From: a bacterium
GTDB taxonomy: Bacteria > Patescibacteriota > Saccharimonadia > Saccharimonadales > Saccharimonadaceae
Direction of reading: 5' to 3'
Assembly: GCA_030431855.1 (NCBI GenBank)
Contig: JAUIII010000002.1
Location: 1 to 64,000 of the forward strand
DNA: 64,000 nt
Part shown: piece after piece, positions 36,162 to 47,149 of the stretch
How positions within the stretch are numbered: position 1 is the first letter of the stretch
How the letters are laid out: each line of letters begins with the position of its first letter
Position numbers and translations under genes: made by a program
Notes under the pieces: model-generated
What the model was told of the DNA's origin: nothing
Databases searched by the model: none
The model's input: only the letters and a program-made list of their open reading frames with translations

Positions 36162-37523
36162 CTAACTACCGCGCCCTACGCCAATATAGTCAAACCCTGC
36201 TGCTACAGCACCTGTACTGTCATATTGGTTAACAGCGTCTAGTAGAGTGGTTCCGCGCATGTGCTTGGCGAACGATTCGGCAGGGTATGTCAGAATTTCC
36301 TGCCACTCTGTAGCAACAACAACGGCATCGGCGTCTTTTGTGGCTTGTTCGATCGTATCTGCTTGCAAGATTCCTTTTCGTAAATCATGCGATGCCTCGT
36401 CGTTGGCCTGAGGATCGTGTGTTATCACGTCTGACCCAGCCTGGTATAGCTTATTCGCGATGGCAACGCCAGGGGATTTACGCACGTCACTAGTACCAGC
36501 TTTGAAAGCAAGGCCAAGTATTGCGATGCGCTTGCCTCTTAGGTTTCCCCCCATTGCATCCTGTAACTTATCAACTACATAGCCTGGCATTTGGCTGTTT
36601 TGTGCCTGCGCTGCCTGCATGATATCTAGATCAACGCCATACTCGAGGCCACTGGAAATTAAGCCACTTACATCTTTCGGAAAGCAGCCGCCGCCATAAC
36701 CCCGGCCAGCGTTTAAGAATGCTCTTCCAATACGACTATCGGCGCCAACGGCATCCATAACTTCCACTACGTCCGCACCAGCTTTATCGGCCAAAATCGC
36801 AATCGAGTTTGCAAACGATATTTTTAGTGCAAGAAATGCGTTTGCGGTGACTTTTATTAATTCAGCGCTATTGAGACTGGTCGCGATATATTCATCGCCA
36901 CGCGGCCCCTTGGGAACTCGGGCAACGTGAGCGATATGGTCGCGAAACTTTTCAAGCTGAATATATATGTCGATAATTGTGTTGACAGCCGCTTTGTCAT
37001 CACCGCCCACGACTACGCGATCGAAAAACAACGTGTCGTACACGGCAGTACCTTCACGCAAAAATTCGGGGTTCGAAACATAACTGATTTTTGCTTTTGT
37101 CTCGGCGAACTTTTTTTGCACAGCCACCCCCGTGCCTACAGGAACGGTACTTTTTTGCACATAGATAAGTCCGGGCTTGGCATACTTTGCTGTGGTTTCG
37201 GCTGCGGCGAATACGTAAGAAAGATTAGAGCTTCCGTCGGGATTATCCGGCGTGCCAACGCATGAAAATACAACATCGCTATGAGAGACAGAGCTCTCGT
37301 ATGAGTCGGTCGGAATCAAATCGCCTGAATCAAGTGCAAGCTTAATAACCGGGTCAAGGCCTTCCTCATAGAAAAATGACTTTCCCTTTTTTATTACATC
37401 CAGCCGTTCCTTGTTTGGTTCAACAAGATACACTTTGTAATCGCAATGTGCCAAAAGTGCGGCGGTCGTAAGACCAACGTAGCCCGCACCTAGCACGGTA
37501 ATCGTGCGCTGTTTGTTCATCAT
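36162..37523 (-). CDS. ugd: UDP-glucose/GDP-mannose dehydrogenase family protein
   Basis: VLGAGYVGLTTAALLA; GRGYGGGCFPKDV; ILGLAFKAGTSDVRKSP. Confidence 0.92.
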   Translation of the reverse strand: MMNKQRTITVLGAGYVGLTTAALLAHCDYKVYLVEPNKERLDVIKKGKSFFYEEGLDPVIKLALDSGDLIPTDSYESSVSHSDVVFSCVGTPDNPDGSSNLSYVFAAAETTAKYAKPGLIYVQKSTVPVGTGVAVQKKFAETKAKISYVSNPEFLREGTAVYDTLFFDRVVVGGDDKAAVNTIIDIYIQLEKFRDHIAHVARVPKGPRGDEYIATSLNSAELIKVTANAFLALKISFANSIAILADKAGADVVEVMDAVGADSRIGRAFLNAGRGYGGGCFPKDVSGLISSGLEYGVDLDIMQAAQAQNSQMPGYVVDKLQDAMGGNLRGKRIAILGLAFKAGTSDVRKSPGVAIANKLYQAGSDVITHDPQANDEASHDLRKGILQADTIEQATKDADAVVVATEWQEILTYPAESFAKHMRGTTLLDAVNQYDSTGAVAAGFDYIGVGRGS

Positions 37524-37586
37524 CTAGCATTATACGCTACCAAACCACCATGCGACCACCGTGAGTTAATGCTATAATCAGATAGA

Positions 37587-38402
37587 ATGCTACAGAAAGT
37601 ATATAAACGGTATCGCTACTCATTAATTTTGCTGCGCGAGCTAGTAATCACCGATTTTAAATTGCGGTATCAAAACTCGACTCTCGGCTATCTTTGGGCG
37701 CTGCTTCGACCTTTATTTCTATTCGTCATTATTTATGTATTCTTTGTATATGTGCTGAACGTTTCGCGCGGTGTCGAGCATTGGGGTCCAGCACTCTTGC
37801 TTGGCGTTGTGCTGTGGAACTTTTTCTCAGAAGTAGTCCGACAAGGTCTGAAATCAGTAGTTTCATCAGGTGGCATTATTCGCAAAATTAACTTCCCGAA
37901 ATACATTATTGTTGTTTCAACAAGCCTTTCAGCGATCATTAACCTGCTTATAAACCTTGTCGTTGTCGCGATTTTTGCGGCGATTAACGGCGTAGAGCCA
38001 ACGTGGGGATTGCTAGCAGTACCCGTCTTCATATTAGAGCTGTATGCGTTTGCACTGGGCTTGGCGTTTATCCTAGGAACAGTAAATGTAAAATTTCGGG
38101 ATGTAAGCTACATATGGGATGTAGTGAGTCAAGCATTGTTCTACGGATCGGCTATCATGTTTCCGATGAACCGTGTCGTTGAGATAAATTACAATGTTGC
38201 CATTGCGCTGCTTATCAACCCCGTCGCAACCGTTATTCAGGACGCAAGATATTATGGCATTACCACAACAGTCGATACTCTACAGGGTCTAACAAGCAAC
38301 CCATTCCTTATCGCTTTGCCGGTAATCATTTCTATAGCCACACTTTATATTGGCGCGGTGTATTTCCACAAACGTTCACCGTACTTCGCGGAGGATATAT
38401 AA
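37587..38402 (+). CDS. ABC-2 type polysaccharide export permease (Wzm/TagG-like)
   Basis: LVITDFKLRYQNSTLGYLWALLRPLFLFVIIYVFF; adjacent Wzt-like ATPase. Confidence 0.88.
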   Translation: MLQKVYKRYRYSLILLRELVITDFKLRYQNSTLGYLWALLRPLFLFVIIYVFFVYVLNVSRGVEHWGPALLLGVVLWNFFSEVVRQGLKSVVSSGGIIRKINFPKYIIVVSTSLSAIINLLINLVVVAIFAAINGVEPTWGLLAVPVFILELYAFALGLAFILGTVNVKFRDVSYIWDVVSQALFYGSAIMFPMNRVVEINYNVAIALLINPVATVIQDARYYGITTTVDTLQGLTSNPFLIALPVIISIATLYIGAVYFHKRSPYFAEDI

Positions 38403-38403
38403 C

Positions 38404-39609
38404 ATGGTGAAAGCAAAGAAAAAGATCGCGGTTGAGGTAAAGAACGTCAAGAAACGCTTTTATTTGCCACACCACAGCAACAACTCAATAAAGAGCGCTA
38501 TCACCCAGGCGTTTAAGCCAAAACGAAAAGGCGGAGATTCATTCTATGCACTTGATGGAGTGAGTTTTTCTGTTGAAAAAGGCGATTTCTTCGGAATTTT
38601 AGGACGAAATGGGTCTGGTAAGAGTACGCTGCTCAAAATTATCTCGGAGATATACCAGCCTACAGAAGGGACGGTTTCACACAAAGGCAAGCTAGTATCG
38701 TTTATCGAACTAGGTGTTGGATTTAAGGCAGAACTTTCAGGACGAGAAAACGTGTTTCTTAACGGAGCCTTGCTCGGGTTTTCGAAATCTGAAATTGAAT
38801 CAATGTACGACGATATTGTAAGTTTTGCTGAGCTTGAACGATTTATGGATCAAAAGCTCAAAAATTATTCCAGCGGCATGAAGGTTCGATTGGCGTTTTC
38901 AGTGGCGATACGCGCAAAAGCGGACATACTGATACTAGATGAAGTCCTAGCGGTAGGTGACGCAGCGTTTAGAAAAAAGTGTAACGACTATTTCCAGACG
39001 CTCAAAGATGAGGATAAAACCGTGATCTTAGTAACACACGGCATGGGTGCGGTAAGAGATTTTTGTAATAAAGCTATTGTAATTGAAAACGGCAAAGTGG
39101 CGTTCGAGGGTTCTGGCGACGAGGCGGCGGACGAGTATCTTCGCCTATTTGATAAAGATATTGCCGATACATCCGAAAAAAATAAAGAGAAGCGCTGGGG
39201 AGACAAGGCAGTGGTGATTGATGATTTCAACGTTGATACTGACAAAAACAACGTACGTGTTTCTATTGTTGCGAAAGCCGGCCCCAAGGCACTAAGCAAT
39301 GTAGCTGTTGGCTTTCGGATAAAGAGTGCTAAAGGCAAAGTTTTGATTGGCGCAAATAATCTCAATGTTCAGGATACAACAACCATAGATTTTGCCGCAA
39401 ACGAGACAAAAGAAATTGAGTTTGTCCTTCCAAACATCCTTGGCAATAAGACGTATATCTTTTCCGCGACGATTAACTCATCAGGTGGCACTGCAACGCA
39501 CGATTGGTGGGAAAACATCACCTCCATCGAGCATAAGCGTGCAAGTGGCGGACGATACCCACTTATCGCGCCAGCAAAGATCCAGACTCGCAGTTCGAAA
39601 AAGAAATAA
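38404..39609 (+). CDS. ABC polysaccharide export ATPase (Wzt/TagH-like) with C-terminal Wzt-type domain
   Basis: GILGRNGSGKSTLLKIISEIYQPTEG; LKNYSSGMKVRLAFSVA; ILDEVLAVGD; C-terminal beta-rich domain. Confidence 0.92.
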   Translation: MVKAKKKIAVEVKNVKKRFYLPHHSNNSIKSAITQAFKPKRKGGDSFYALDGVSFSVEKGDFFGILGRNGSGKSTLLKIISEIYQPTEGTVSHKGKLVSFIELGVGFKAELSGRENVFLNGALLGFSKSEIESMYDDIVSFAELERFMDQKLKNYSSGMKVRLAFSVAIRAKADILILDEVLAVGDAAFRKKCNDYFQTLKDEDKTVILVTHGMGAVRDFCNKAIVIENGKVAFEGSGDEAADEYLRLFDKDIADTSEKNKEKRWGDKAVVIDDFNVDTDKNNVRVSIVAKAGPKALSNVAVGFRIKSAKGKVLIGANNLNVQDTTTIDFAANETKEIEFVLPNILGNKTYIFSATINSSGGTATHDWWENITSIEHKRASGGRYPLIAPAKIQTRSSKKK

Positions 39610-39611
39610 GG

Positions 39612-40865
39612 CTAATCTCCGATAAGGCCGCGCTTTACAAAATCATACGCAGTATAGCTATGCTTTTTTAGAGTCATCCCCATACCATTCCAGTCGATTG
39701 GAAGATTCTCACGGTAGATCCGACCGACATTCTTTGCAAAATGGATAGAAGGCATGTCGATGTAGCGCTCAAAGTAGTACGTGACAGGTATCTGTACAAG
39801 AACGGTAATGATAAAGGTGACTACCGTTGCAAGACTGAAGCCTAGTGGCTCGCTGAGGGTAATAATAAGGGCTGCGGAAACGGTGTAAATAACTAATAGG
39901 TGGGTAAGATAGAGTGAGAAAGTGTACTTACCCAACATACTGAGAAATGGTTTCTGCAGAAATGTCTTTACGCGCGCGCTTAACAGTACAACGAGAATAA
40001 ATAATGCGGCTGCTATAGTGATGTAAAAGATGCGGTAGTGGATATCGATAAAGGGGAATTCCAAGTATTCATACACACTATCGCCACTTCTCTTCGGATA
40101 AGAGCCAAGGAAAATGGCACCGGCAGCGAATATGAGCAGAATAAGAGGGTGCTTGAGCTTCTCTAATAGCTTATTGTTGTAAGCATCAGCAATAGCCATG
40201 CCTATAACAAATGCCAAGAACCAGGTTCCAAACGTGCCGATTGCTAATATAAGATAGGCGAGCAAACGGTAACGTGACTTTGCAAACAATAGCAAAAAGC
40301 CAAAGACTAAAAACGATCCAAAGAACTCTGTATGCATTGTCCAGAGCACATGGTTAACCGGAACGGATTTATCATAAATAAATATGTCGTAGGTACCTAT
40401 TTTGAGCGCCTCAAAAATATTCAGGTCGAACGACCATTTGTGCGCGTATGCCGACGACCCAGTGATAGCACCTGCCGCCTTGGTGAGTTCACTTGAGTTC
40501 AAGGATATTAATATAAATGCAAGCAACACAGAAGCAAGCGCCGGCAACATGAGTCGTAGGTAGCGTCCCGTTGCAAGTTTTTTTACAATCGCTTCATCTC
40601 CGGTTTGAAAGAACCCAATTGAAAGTACAAAGCCACTTAAGACAAAAAATATTGCCACCGCCAATGTTCCAGCAAATAACAGAGTTATGGGCGTTCCATA
40701 AATAGCAGATTCAATTGGTGTATGTGCAAGTCTTGCGTCGCCATCGCGAAGCGTTGGATACATGAGCACAATAAAGTGGTACAAAGCAACCGCAATAGCT
40801 GCCAAGCCTCGCAGACCCTCCAACTCCATAAACCTATTGATTTTCTTTGTCTTCAAAACACACAA
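39612..40865 (-). CDS. acyltransferase 3 family protein
   Basis: ELEGLRGLAAIAVALYHF; FFVLSGFVLS; multi-TM. Confidence 0.88.
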   Translation of the reverse strand: MCVLKTKKINRFMELEGLRGLAAIAVALYHFIVLMYPTLRDGDARLAHTPIESAIYGTPITLLFAGTLAVAIFFVLSGFVLSIGFFQTGDEAIVKKLATGRYLRLMLPALASVLLAFILISLNSSELTKAAGAITGSSAYAHKWSFDLNIFEALKIGTYDIFIYDKSVPVNHVLWTMHTEFFGSFLVFGFLLLFAKSRYRLLAYLILAIGTFGTWFLAFVIGMAIADAYNNKLLEKLKHPLILLIFAAGAIFLGSYPKRSGDSVYEYLEFPFIDIHYRIFYITIAAALFILVVLLSARVKTFLQKPFLSMLGKYTFSLYLTHLLVIYTVSAALIITLSEPLGFSLATVVTFIITVLVQIPVTYYFERYIDMPSIHFAKNVGRIYRENLPIDWNGMGMTLKKHSYTAYDFVKRGLIGD

Positions 40866-40951
40866 TGTGAGCGCATAACACGCCCACCATTACTTATCCC
40901 CTTTGTGCTTATTTTACCAGATAATCAAGCGTTGCGATAGTGCGAGAAAGG

Positions 40952-42097
40952 CTACGCATCTTTGGTGGCGAGGCTTTGAAGGAAGGTGGCAATATGCACC
41001 GCGCTTGATCCATCGTAGTCATAAAAACTATTCTGTTTTGTCTGTTCCCATAGTGCGGTGTCAACGCCTTTTTCGAGAGCCGCTTGAATAATTGTATCGG
41101 TGCTATCCACCGTATCAGCGGCAATAGTTTGGCTAAACTGCTGAACTTCATGAAGTTGATTATGAGAATTAGCGTTGCGTGAACTATCTGTCTCTACAAA
41201 CACCAAAGGTTTGTCAAGTAACAGTGCTTCTAACATAACGCTACTTAAATCTCCCATGATGACTGAGCTTGCCAAGAGGATATCAAGCAAGCTAGGAGAC
41301 TCAGGACCAGACTCAGCAACAAGGAATATATTGTTTTGTTTGCAGACGTCGCTATACTTCTGAAGTATGTGCGGAGGCGTTTGTGGGTGAGGTCGAAAGA
41401 GCACCGTGTAGTCCGTAGGCATTGCCGCTAGAATTTTCGGCCCAAGATGCTCCACAGAACTATCACCCCAAAACGTCGGGAGATAGCTGACAATAGGCGA
41501 CTTTTTTGACACACCAAGTTTCTGCAAGCTTTGAGGAATGGATACTTTCCCCGACATTGCAACAATTTCATCAGTTCGAGCGATACCAATGTCTACCAGC
41601 TTGTCGGGGCTGATGCCGCTCTTGATGAATTCTTTTTTCATGTATGGACCAAGCGCTGCCATGTAATCGTATGTTTGAACAATTTCTAAACGTCGTGGAT
41701 ACATGTGGAAATAGTTTTTTAGCATGTTTCCGTGTGTCAAAAAGACTTTCTTCGGGGTATTAAGCGCGAGTTTGTGTGAGAATTCAAACAGCTCATACAG
41801 TATTAGTACCTGTGCACGTTCATTTAAGAACGTAGCTGTTTTTCCAAACCGAGGTCCGAGCGCTATGTATTCGCGTTGCCGATATGGTCGTTTACCACTC
41901 CACCGCCAAATGTAGGGTACATCATCTATACATACAACAGGGACTTTATATTGTTCGATTACTTTTTTTGCACTGCTTGAAGTAACGACGAAGGTCCCAC
42001 CTAAACGCTTCCATAAGGGAAAGGCGTGAAGCATATGACTTGTTATGTTGCCAATAAAGTAGTACATGCCGTTGTCAGAGTCGGTGGTATTATTCAT
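40952..42097 (-). CDS. CDP-glycerol glycerophosphotransferase-like protein
   Basis: KVFLTHGNMLKNYFHMYPRR...IVSYLPTFWGDSSVEH...VIMGDLSSVMLEALLLDKPLVFVE; start set at MNNTTDS, overlapping tagD end. Confidence 0.75.
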   Translation of the reverse strand: MNNTTDSDNGMYYFIGNITSHMLHAFPLWKRLGGTFVVTSSSAKKVIEQYKVPVVCIDDVPYIWRWSGKRPYRQREYIALGPRFGKTATFLNERAQVLILYELFEFSHKLALNTPKKVFLTHGNMLKNYFHMYPRRLEIVQTYDYMAALGPYMKKEFIKSGISPDKLVDIGIARTDEIVAMSGKVSIPQSLQKLGVSKKSPIVSYLPTFWGDSSVEHLGPKILAAMPTDYTVLFRPHPQTPPHILQKYSDVCKQNNIFLVAESGPESPSLLDILLASSVIMGDLSSVMLEALLLDKPLVFVETDSSRNANSHNQLHEVQQFSQTIAADTVDSTDTIIQAALEKGVDTALWEQTKQNSFYDYDGSSAVHIATFLQSLATKDA

Positions 42098-42515
42098 GGC
42101 CTGCGTCCTTATTCTTTGGGGCTGTTTGATGAATTGCTTGCTTGATGACTGTCGAGGATATCTCTGGTGTTCTACTGATGTAGGCCACCTCGCAGAACGC
42201 TGATAAATCGTCAAACTCTCCTTGCCAATCATCCCCCATAACGAACAAGTCTACCGAGTGGTGTTGTATATCAGCTGGCTTTTGTGACCAGTCTTCCTCC
42301 GGGATTACTAGATCGACATAACGTATTGCTTCAACCATTTTTTTTCGTTTCGAGTATTCAAAATGAGATGTCTTGCCCTTTTGTGTGTTAAATTCATCGG
42401 TTGATACACCTACAATCAATCGGCCACCACCGGCCATTTCTTTCGCACGGCGAAGGAGCTCGATGTGACCATAGTGAAGAAGGTCGTATGTACCATAAGT
42501 AATAACAGTTCTCAT
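42090..42515 (-). CDS. tagD: glycerol-3-phosphate cytidylyltransferase (TagD-like)
   Basis: VITYGTYDLLHYGHIELLRRAKE...LIVGVSTDEFN. Confidence 0.9.
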   Translation of the reverse strand: MRTVITYGTYDLLHYGHIELLRRAKEMAGGGRLIVGVSTDEFNTQKGKTSHFEYSKRKKMVEAIRYVDLVIPEEDWSQKPADIQHHSVDLFVMGDDWQGEFDDLSAFCEVAYISRTPEISSTVIKQAIHQTAPKNKDAGHE

Positions 42516-42566
42516 TGTATCTAGTATATAATATCTTCAGTTGCCTTTGGCAGAGTTTACAGTATT

Positions 42567-43565
42567 ATGAAAAGCCCCACCTACAGTGTCGTTATAGCAG
42601 TGTACAATGGAGAAAAATTTATCCAGGAGAGTATTGAAAGTGCACTGAAACAGACGCACGCGATCCATGAGATTATCGTAATAGACGATGGCTCGAATGA
42701 CGGTACGGCCACTGTGTTAAAGCAGTATAAAAACAATCCTCTTGTCTCGGTTCATTCACAAAAAAATCGTGGCCAGGGCGCAGCTAGAAATGTAGCAATA
42801 GCAAGAGTGTCATCAGACTATGTTTTATTTCTTGATGCGGATGACAAGCTCGATAAGGATTTATTCGCAGCTGTTCACGAAACGATAATGACGCATCCAG
42901 GTGTCGACTTGGTGCATTTCAACTGGAAATTTTTTACAGGTACGGATGACGTCGGCATAGTAGTCGATGAAGATGCAATATTACAAAAACCCTTACTTGT
43001 TGGGGCTGATTGTGACAGACTGCTGAGTATTACGAATTATTTTTCAATGAACAATGTTTTCAGTGTAAAGTTCCTGGTAAACAACGCCATACAATTCAGC
43101 GAAGGCATGATATACGAGGACAACGTATTCATGGTAAAAGCCAGCACTCGTGCAAATATGATTGCAGCTATTAATAAGCCACTGTACCTATACCGGCGCG
43201 ATAATGAACAATCAAGTAGCCGTAGCGACTACACGACGAAAAAACATCTCGTTGATTCAATACGAGCCATGAATCAATCAATCGATGTTCTCACAGAGCG
43301 CACCGACAGCACAGCCTTTTATTTACTGCAGTACTACCTGGAAAAAATGGTAATTTATTACCAACATCGTATACCAACACAATACCGCTCGGAGTTCATA
43401 CAACGAGCAGTCGACAGCTTGGCGCGGCTAAATGTTAAGGAGGTGCCCTCAAGTGCGTCAAAATTTGCTAGATTTATCGTGACGCGTCAGCTTGTGAATC
43501 GACGGAGGTATAAGCTGGTCAGTCTAGCCATTCGTTACAAAGTGTTTCGTAATCTATTTACGTGA
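42567..43565 (+). CDS. glycosyltransferase family 2
   Basis: YSVVIAVYNGEKFIQESIESALKQTHAIHEIIVIDDGSNDGT; LFLDADD. Confidence 0.92.
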   Translation: MKSPTYSVVIAVYNGEKFIQESIESALKQTHAIHEIIVIDDGSNDGTATVLKQYKNNPLVSVHSQKNRGQGAARNVAIARVSSDYVLFLDADDKLDKDLFAAVHETIMTHPGVDLVHFNWKFFTGTDDVGIVVDEDAILQKPLLVGADCDRLLSITNYFSMNNVFSVKFLVNNAIQFSEGMIYEDNVFMVKASTRANMIAAINKPLYLYRRDNEQSSSRSDYTTKKHLVDSIRAMNQSIDVLTERTDSTAFYLLQYYLEKMVIYYQHRIPTQYRSEFIQRAVDSLARLNVKEVPSSASKFARFIVTRQLVNRRRYKLVSLAIRYKVFRNLFT

Positions 43566-43604
43566 TGCGACCAGATTGCTTCGCTCAGATGATACAATAA
43601 TCAC

Positions 43605-44483
43605 ATGAACAATGTAGTAGTAGTTACACGAACGAAAGACCGACCAAACCTGTTAAAGCGAGCGCTTTCGTCTGTGCACGCCCAAACGTACAAAGATTTC
43701 GTCCATGTCGTTATAAACGACGGGGGCGAACAAAGTGCAGTTGACAATCTTGTCGCTAACATGAGCAAAGACGAGCGGGAACGTATAAAGGTAATACATA
43801 ATGTCGCCTCTAGCGGTATGGAAGCGGCAACGAATAAAGCCATTAAAAGCGTCGAGAGCAAATATGTCGCCATTCACGACGACGACGATACCTGGCACGA
43901 TGAGTTTTTAGAGCGAACGGTCAAACACTTGGAGGCGCAGGATGTAATGGGTGTAGTAGTGCGCACAAATAAAGTCATAGAAGAAGTACTTGAAGATGGA
44001 TCAGTGAAACACCACAAAACTACCCACTGGATGCCGCACATTAAGGCAATCAACCTGTATAGACAATGTATCGATAACCAAACGACGCCAATCACATTTA
44101 TCTACCGCCGAGAAGTATTCTCAGAAATCGGATACTACGACGAAGACTTGCCGGTTTTGGGTGACTGGGATTTTGGCATACGCTTTTTACAGAAATACGA
44201 TATCGACTACCTCGACCCAGGGTTTGCGCTTGCAAACTATCATCACCGAAAGTTCGTACCAGGCGCAGAGGGTAATACGAGCTTTGCTGGAAACGACAAG
44301 GCACGATACTATACAAACTATCTCCTCAATAAGTACTTGCGGCAAGAGCTTGCAGAAGGACGTCTAGGAGTCGGCTATATCATGAGCAAGCTGCGTTACG
44401 ACGAGAGTAAGCTGGCGCAAATGGCAAACAAAATGTTGCCCGGCTTTATCACCAGCAAGGTAAAAAAGCGACTCGGTAACTAG
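43605..44483 (+). CDS. glycosyltransferase family 2
   Basis: VVTRTKDRPNLLKRALSSVHAQTYKDFVHVVINDGG; AIHDDDDTW. Confidence 0.9.
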   Translation: MNNVVVVTRTKDRPNLLKRALSSVHAQTYKDFVHVVINDGGEQSAVDNLVANMSKDERERIKVIHNVASSGMEAATNKAIKSVESKYVAIHDDDDTWHDEFLERTVKHLEAQDVMGVVVRTNKVIEEVLEDGSVKHHKTTHWMPHIKAINLYRQCIDNQTTPITFIYRREVFSEIGYYDEDLPVLGDWDFGIRFLQKYDIDYLDPGFALANYHHRKFVPGAEGNTSFAGNDKARYYTNYLLNKYLRQELAEGRLGVGYIMSKLRYDESKLAQMANKMLPGFITSKVKKRLGN

Positions 44484-44504
44484 CTTTAGAGATGCTGCGT
44501 GTGA

Positions 44505-45218
44505 CTATGCTTCCTGTTCACGCTGCTTCTGTAGCGACGCATCAAGTTCCGCATAGGCAGCAGGGTGGCGTTCACGGTCTTGTGCAAGTAGCTCTTCGAA
44601 TATCATAGAATAAAAAACAGTGTTTGCTACTTGTCGTACATACTCTTGGTCGTGCGGCACCAGCGGTTCACCTGCCCCATCCTCTGCATCTGTCCATTCA
44701 AGGTAGCGTGAGAGGGGAACCCATTGTGATGAGTCTACCTCACCATCGTTGTACGCCAATTCGGCATCGTCAGGGAACCGAGCGGCATGAACAATATTAA
44801 GCTCATTTTCCCTAATCATATTTGCCACGTCATGCGTACCTATATTGACGCTATTGTCAGACCGACGACGAAAAATCTCTAACAGGCTCTCTGGTGGGAG
44901 ATTAATGCCAACTTCTTCCTCAACTTCTCGTAAAGCTGCCGCGTGAGGAGTTTTATCAGTGCCAGCGTCTATGTGGCCGGTCGCGGACATTTCCCAGTGT
45001 CCTGGCCATGTCGCAACCTTATCTGATCGGCGTTGTAGTAGTATTTCGGGTTCTGAACCTCCAGGGCGCCACAACACCGCATGCGCAGCAGCATGGAGGC
45101 CGCCTTCGCCAGCTTCTTGCATAGAGATTAGCCTACCTGTTTGCGTGCCATCTTCAGCATACTCATGCCATATGGGTTGACGGCGACGATCTGTAGCTTC
45201 AGTTACAGGGGTATTCAT
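44505..45218 (-). CDS. NUDIX hydrolase (IDI-like)
   Basis: GHIDAGTDKTPHAAALREVEEEVGI; start set at MNTPVTEA. Confidence 0.85.
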   Translation of the reverse strand: MNTPVTEATDRRRQPIWHEYAEDGTQTGRLISMQEAGEGGLHAAAHAVLWRPGGSEPEILLQRRSDKVATWPGHWEMSATGHIDAGTDKTPHAAALREVEEEVGINLPPESLLEIFRRRSDNSVNIGTHDVANMIRENELNIVHAARFPDDAELAYNDGEVDSSQWVPLSRYLEWTDAEDGAGEPLVPHDQEYVRQVANTVFYSMIFEELLAQDRERHPAAYAELDASLQKQREQEA

Positions 45219-45365
45219 GATTAATAATATAGCATAATCAGTAAAAAAAGTCAATATGTCTATGGCCTAGAGAGGGTTTTACACGCCCCTTATATCGGTG
45301 GTAGAATAGGAGTAATTTACTGCGAAAGTAATACAGAATCGACCTAACCCATACAAAGGAGGCAC

Positions 45366-46109
45366 ATGAAGAATATTGTAGTTGTTTTTGCTGGAGGTGT
45401 TGGCTCGCGCATGGGAAGTCCCAATGGACCAAAACAGTTTATGGAAGTTCGCGACAAAGCCATTATTGTCTATACTCTAGAACACTTTCAGAATCACAAA
45501 GACATTGACGGTATCTACATATCATGTATTGAAGGGCATATACCGCACATGAAAGGCCTTATGAGCGCCCATGGTATCGATAAGGTCCGTGCTGTGGTGC
45601 CTGGCGGTGAAACAGCGCAGGAATCAATCTATAACGGCTTACAGGCTGCTATGGATGATCCCGAAACAACTGGCGACGAGACGGTGCTTATTCACGATGG
45701 TGTTCGGCCAATCATCAACAACAAGCTTATCGAGGACAATATCGAGTCAGTTGAAAAATACGGCAATGCAATTTCGTCTATCCCTGCATTCGAAACGGTG
45801 GCACAGTCTGTTGATGAAGGCAAAACAGTCGACAAGGTGACCGCACGCGACTTGATGTATGTTTTACAAGCGCCACAAAGCTTCCGGTTGAAGGACATTC
45901 ACGCCACGAACCACCAAGCACTTGAAGATGGTCTGATGGGCAAATTCATCGATCAAGCACATATGATGAATTACTACGGTAATACATTACACATGATTGA
46001 TGGTTTTAGAGGAAATGTGAAGATTACAGTGCCGCTTGATTTTACCTATTTTAATTTCCTCGTTGAATCAGGTGAATTCAAAAACGTAACCGGCGAGACC
46101 ATCCAATAA
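45366..46109 (+). CDS. IspD/TarI-family cytidylyltransferase (probable CDP-alditol synthesis)
   Basis: VVVFAGGVGSRMGSPNGPKQFMEV; LIHDGVRPII; ALQAP-type QAPQSF; next to SDR and TagF-like genes. Confidence 0.85.
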   Translation: MKNIVVVFAGGVGSRMGSPNGPKQFMEVRDKAIIVYTLEHFQNHKDIDGIYISCIEGHIPHMKGLMSAHGIDKVRAVVPGGETAQESIYNGLQAAMDDPETTGDETVLIHDGVRPIINNKLIEDNIESVEKYGNAISSIPAFETVAQSVDEGKTVDKVTARDLMYVLQAPQSFRLKDIHATNHQALEDGLMGKFIDQAHMMNYYGNTLHMIDGFRGNVKITVPLDFTYFNFLVESGEFKNVTGETIQ

Positions 46110-47149
46110 TGTACACTAGCGTAGTCGCCGAAGATATTCGGGCGGTCCTTGGTGAACCGCTCCTTTGGGAAGAACTTAACAGCAAGACTGTACTAGTGAC
46201 AGGCGCTACAGGCATGGTGGGTCAGTCGATTGTTGCCACACTGCTTGCACTCAAGGAGCATAAGAAGGTAGCGGTAAACGTCATTGGGCTCGTGCGTGAT
46301 GAGGAAAGAGCTCGTACGGTACTTGGTAACGATGAGTCACTTGTATTGCTCGTGCAAGATGTAGCACAGCCACTCGAGGTAAGCCAAGACATTGACATCA
46401 TTATTCATGCGGCAAGCCCAGCAAGCCCAGACAAATATGCGGAGGACCCCGTAGGGGTTATGCGCGCCAACTTACTTGGTTCGTTTAACACGCTTGAGCT
46501 TGCACGGCAGAAAAATGCCAAGTATTGTTTCGTATCTACTATGGAGGTGTATGGTCAGGTAGGTAGTGAAAACGAAGACGTTGTGTTAGGCGAAGATGAC
46601 TATGGAAGAATAAACAACCTTGAGCTTCGTTCGGCGTATCCAGAGAGTAAGCGCGCGGCAGAAACATTAGCAATCTCGTACGGTGCGCAATATGGCGTAG
46701 ACTATGTCATTGCCCGTATGACACACAGTTATGGTCCTGGTATGTCCATTCACGACACACGAGTGCAGGCTGATTTCATGAAAAGTGCACTGCAGGGGAA
46801 CGATATTGTGCTGAAGTCCGACGGTAGTTTGCGCCGAACGTACACCTATATATCAGATGTAACGAAAGCGATTTTTTATATGCTACTGGTCAAGAGCGAA
46901 CATGCGGTATTCAATATTGCAAACGAGGATGCAAAGATATCAATTCGAGAACTTGCCGAGACAATCGTGTCGATTGCGGATAATGGTACGAAATTGGTAT
47001 TTGATATCGACGAGAGTGCAGTAAAACTATGGAGCAAGACGAAAAATACCTACGTAGATTGTAGTAGGCTGCGTGAACTTGGTTGGCAAGCAACTGTTAG
47101 CCCGTATGATGGCTTCAAGCGGACAATGCAATATCACAAGGAGCGTTAG
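46109..47149 (+). CDS. NAD-dependent epimerase/dehydratase
   Basis: VLVTGATGMVGQSIVATLL; AYPESKRAAE (YxxxK). Confidence 0.9.
   Translation: MYTSVVAEDIRAVLGEPLLWEELNSKTVLVTGATGMVGQSIVATLLALKEHKKVAVNVIGLVRDEERARTVLGNDESLVLLVQDVAQPLEVSQDIDIIIHAASPASPDKYAEDPVGVMRANLLGSFNTLELARQKNAKYCFVSTMEVYGQVGSENEDVVLGEDDYGRINNLELRSAYPESKRAAETLAISYGAQYGVDYVIARMTHSYGPGMSIHDTRVQADFMKSALQGNDIVLKSDGSLRRTYTYISDVTKAIFYMLLVKSEHAVFNIANEDAKISIRELAETIVSIADNGTKLVFDIDESAVKLWSKTKNTYVDCSRLRELGWQATVSPYDGFKRTMQYHKER

Noticed and set aside
45366-46109. IspD of the isoprenoid (MEP) pathway
   Set aside because: Context with TagF-like and SDR genes favours a TarI-like role; cannot be excluded without the whole genome
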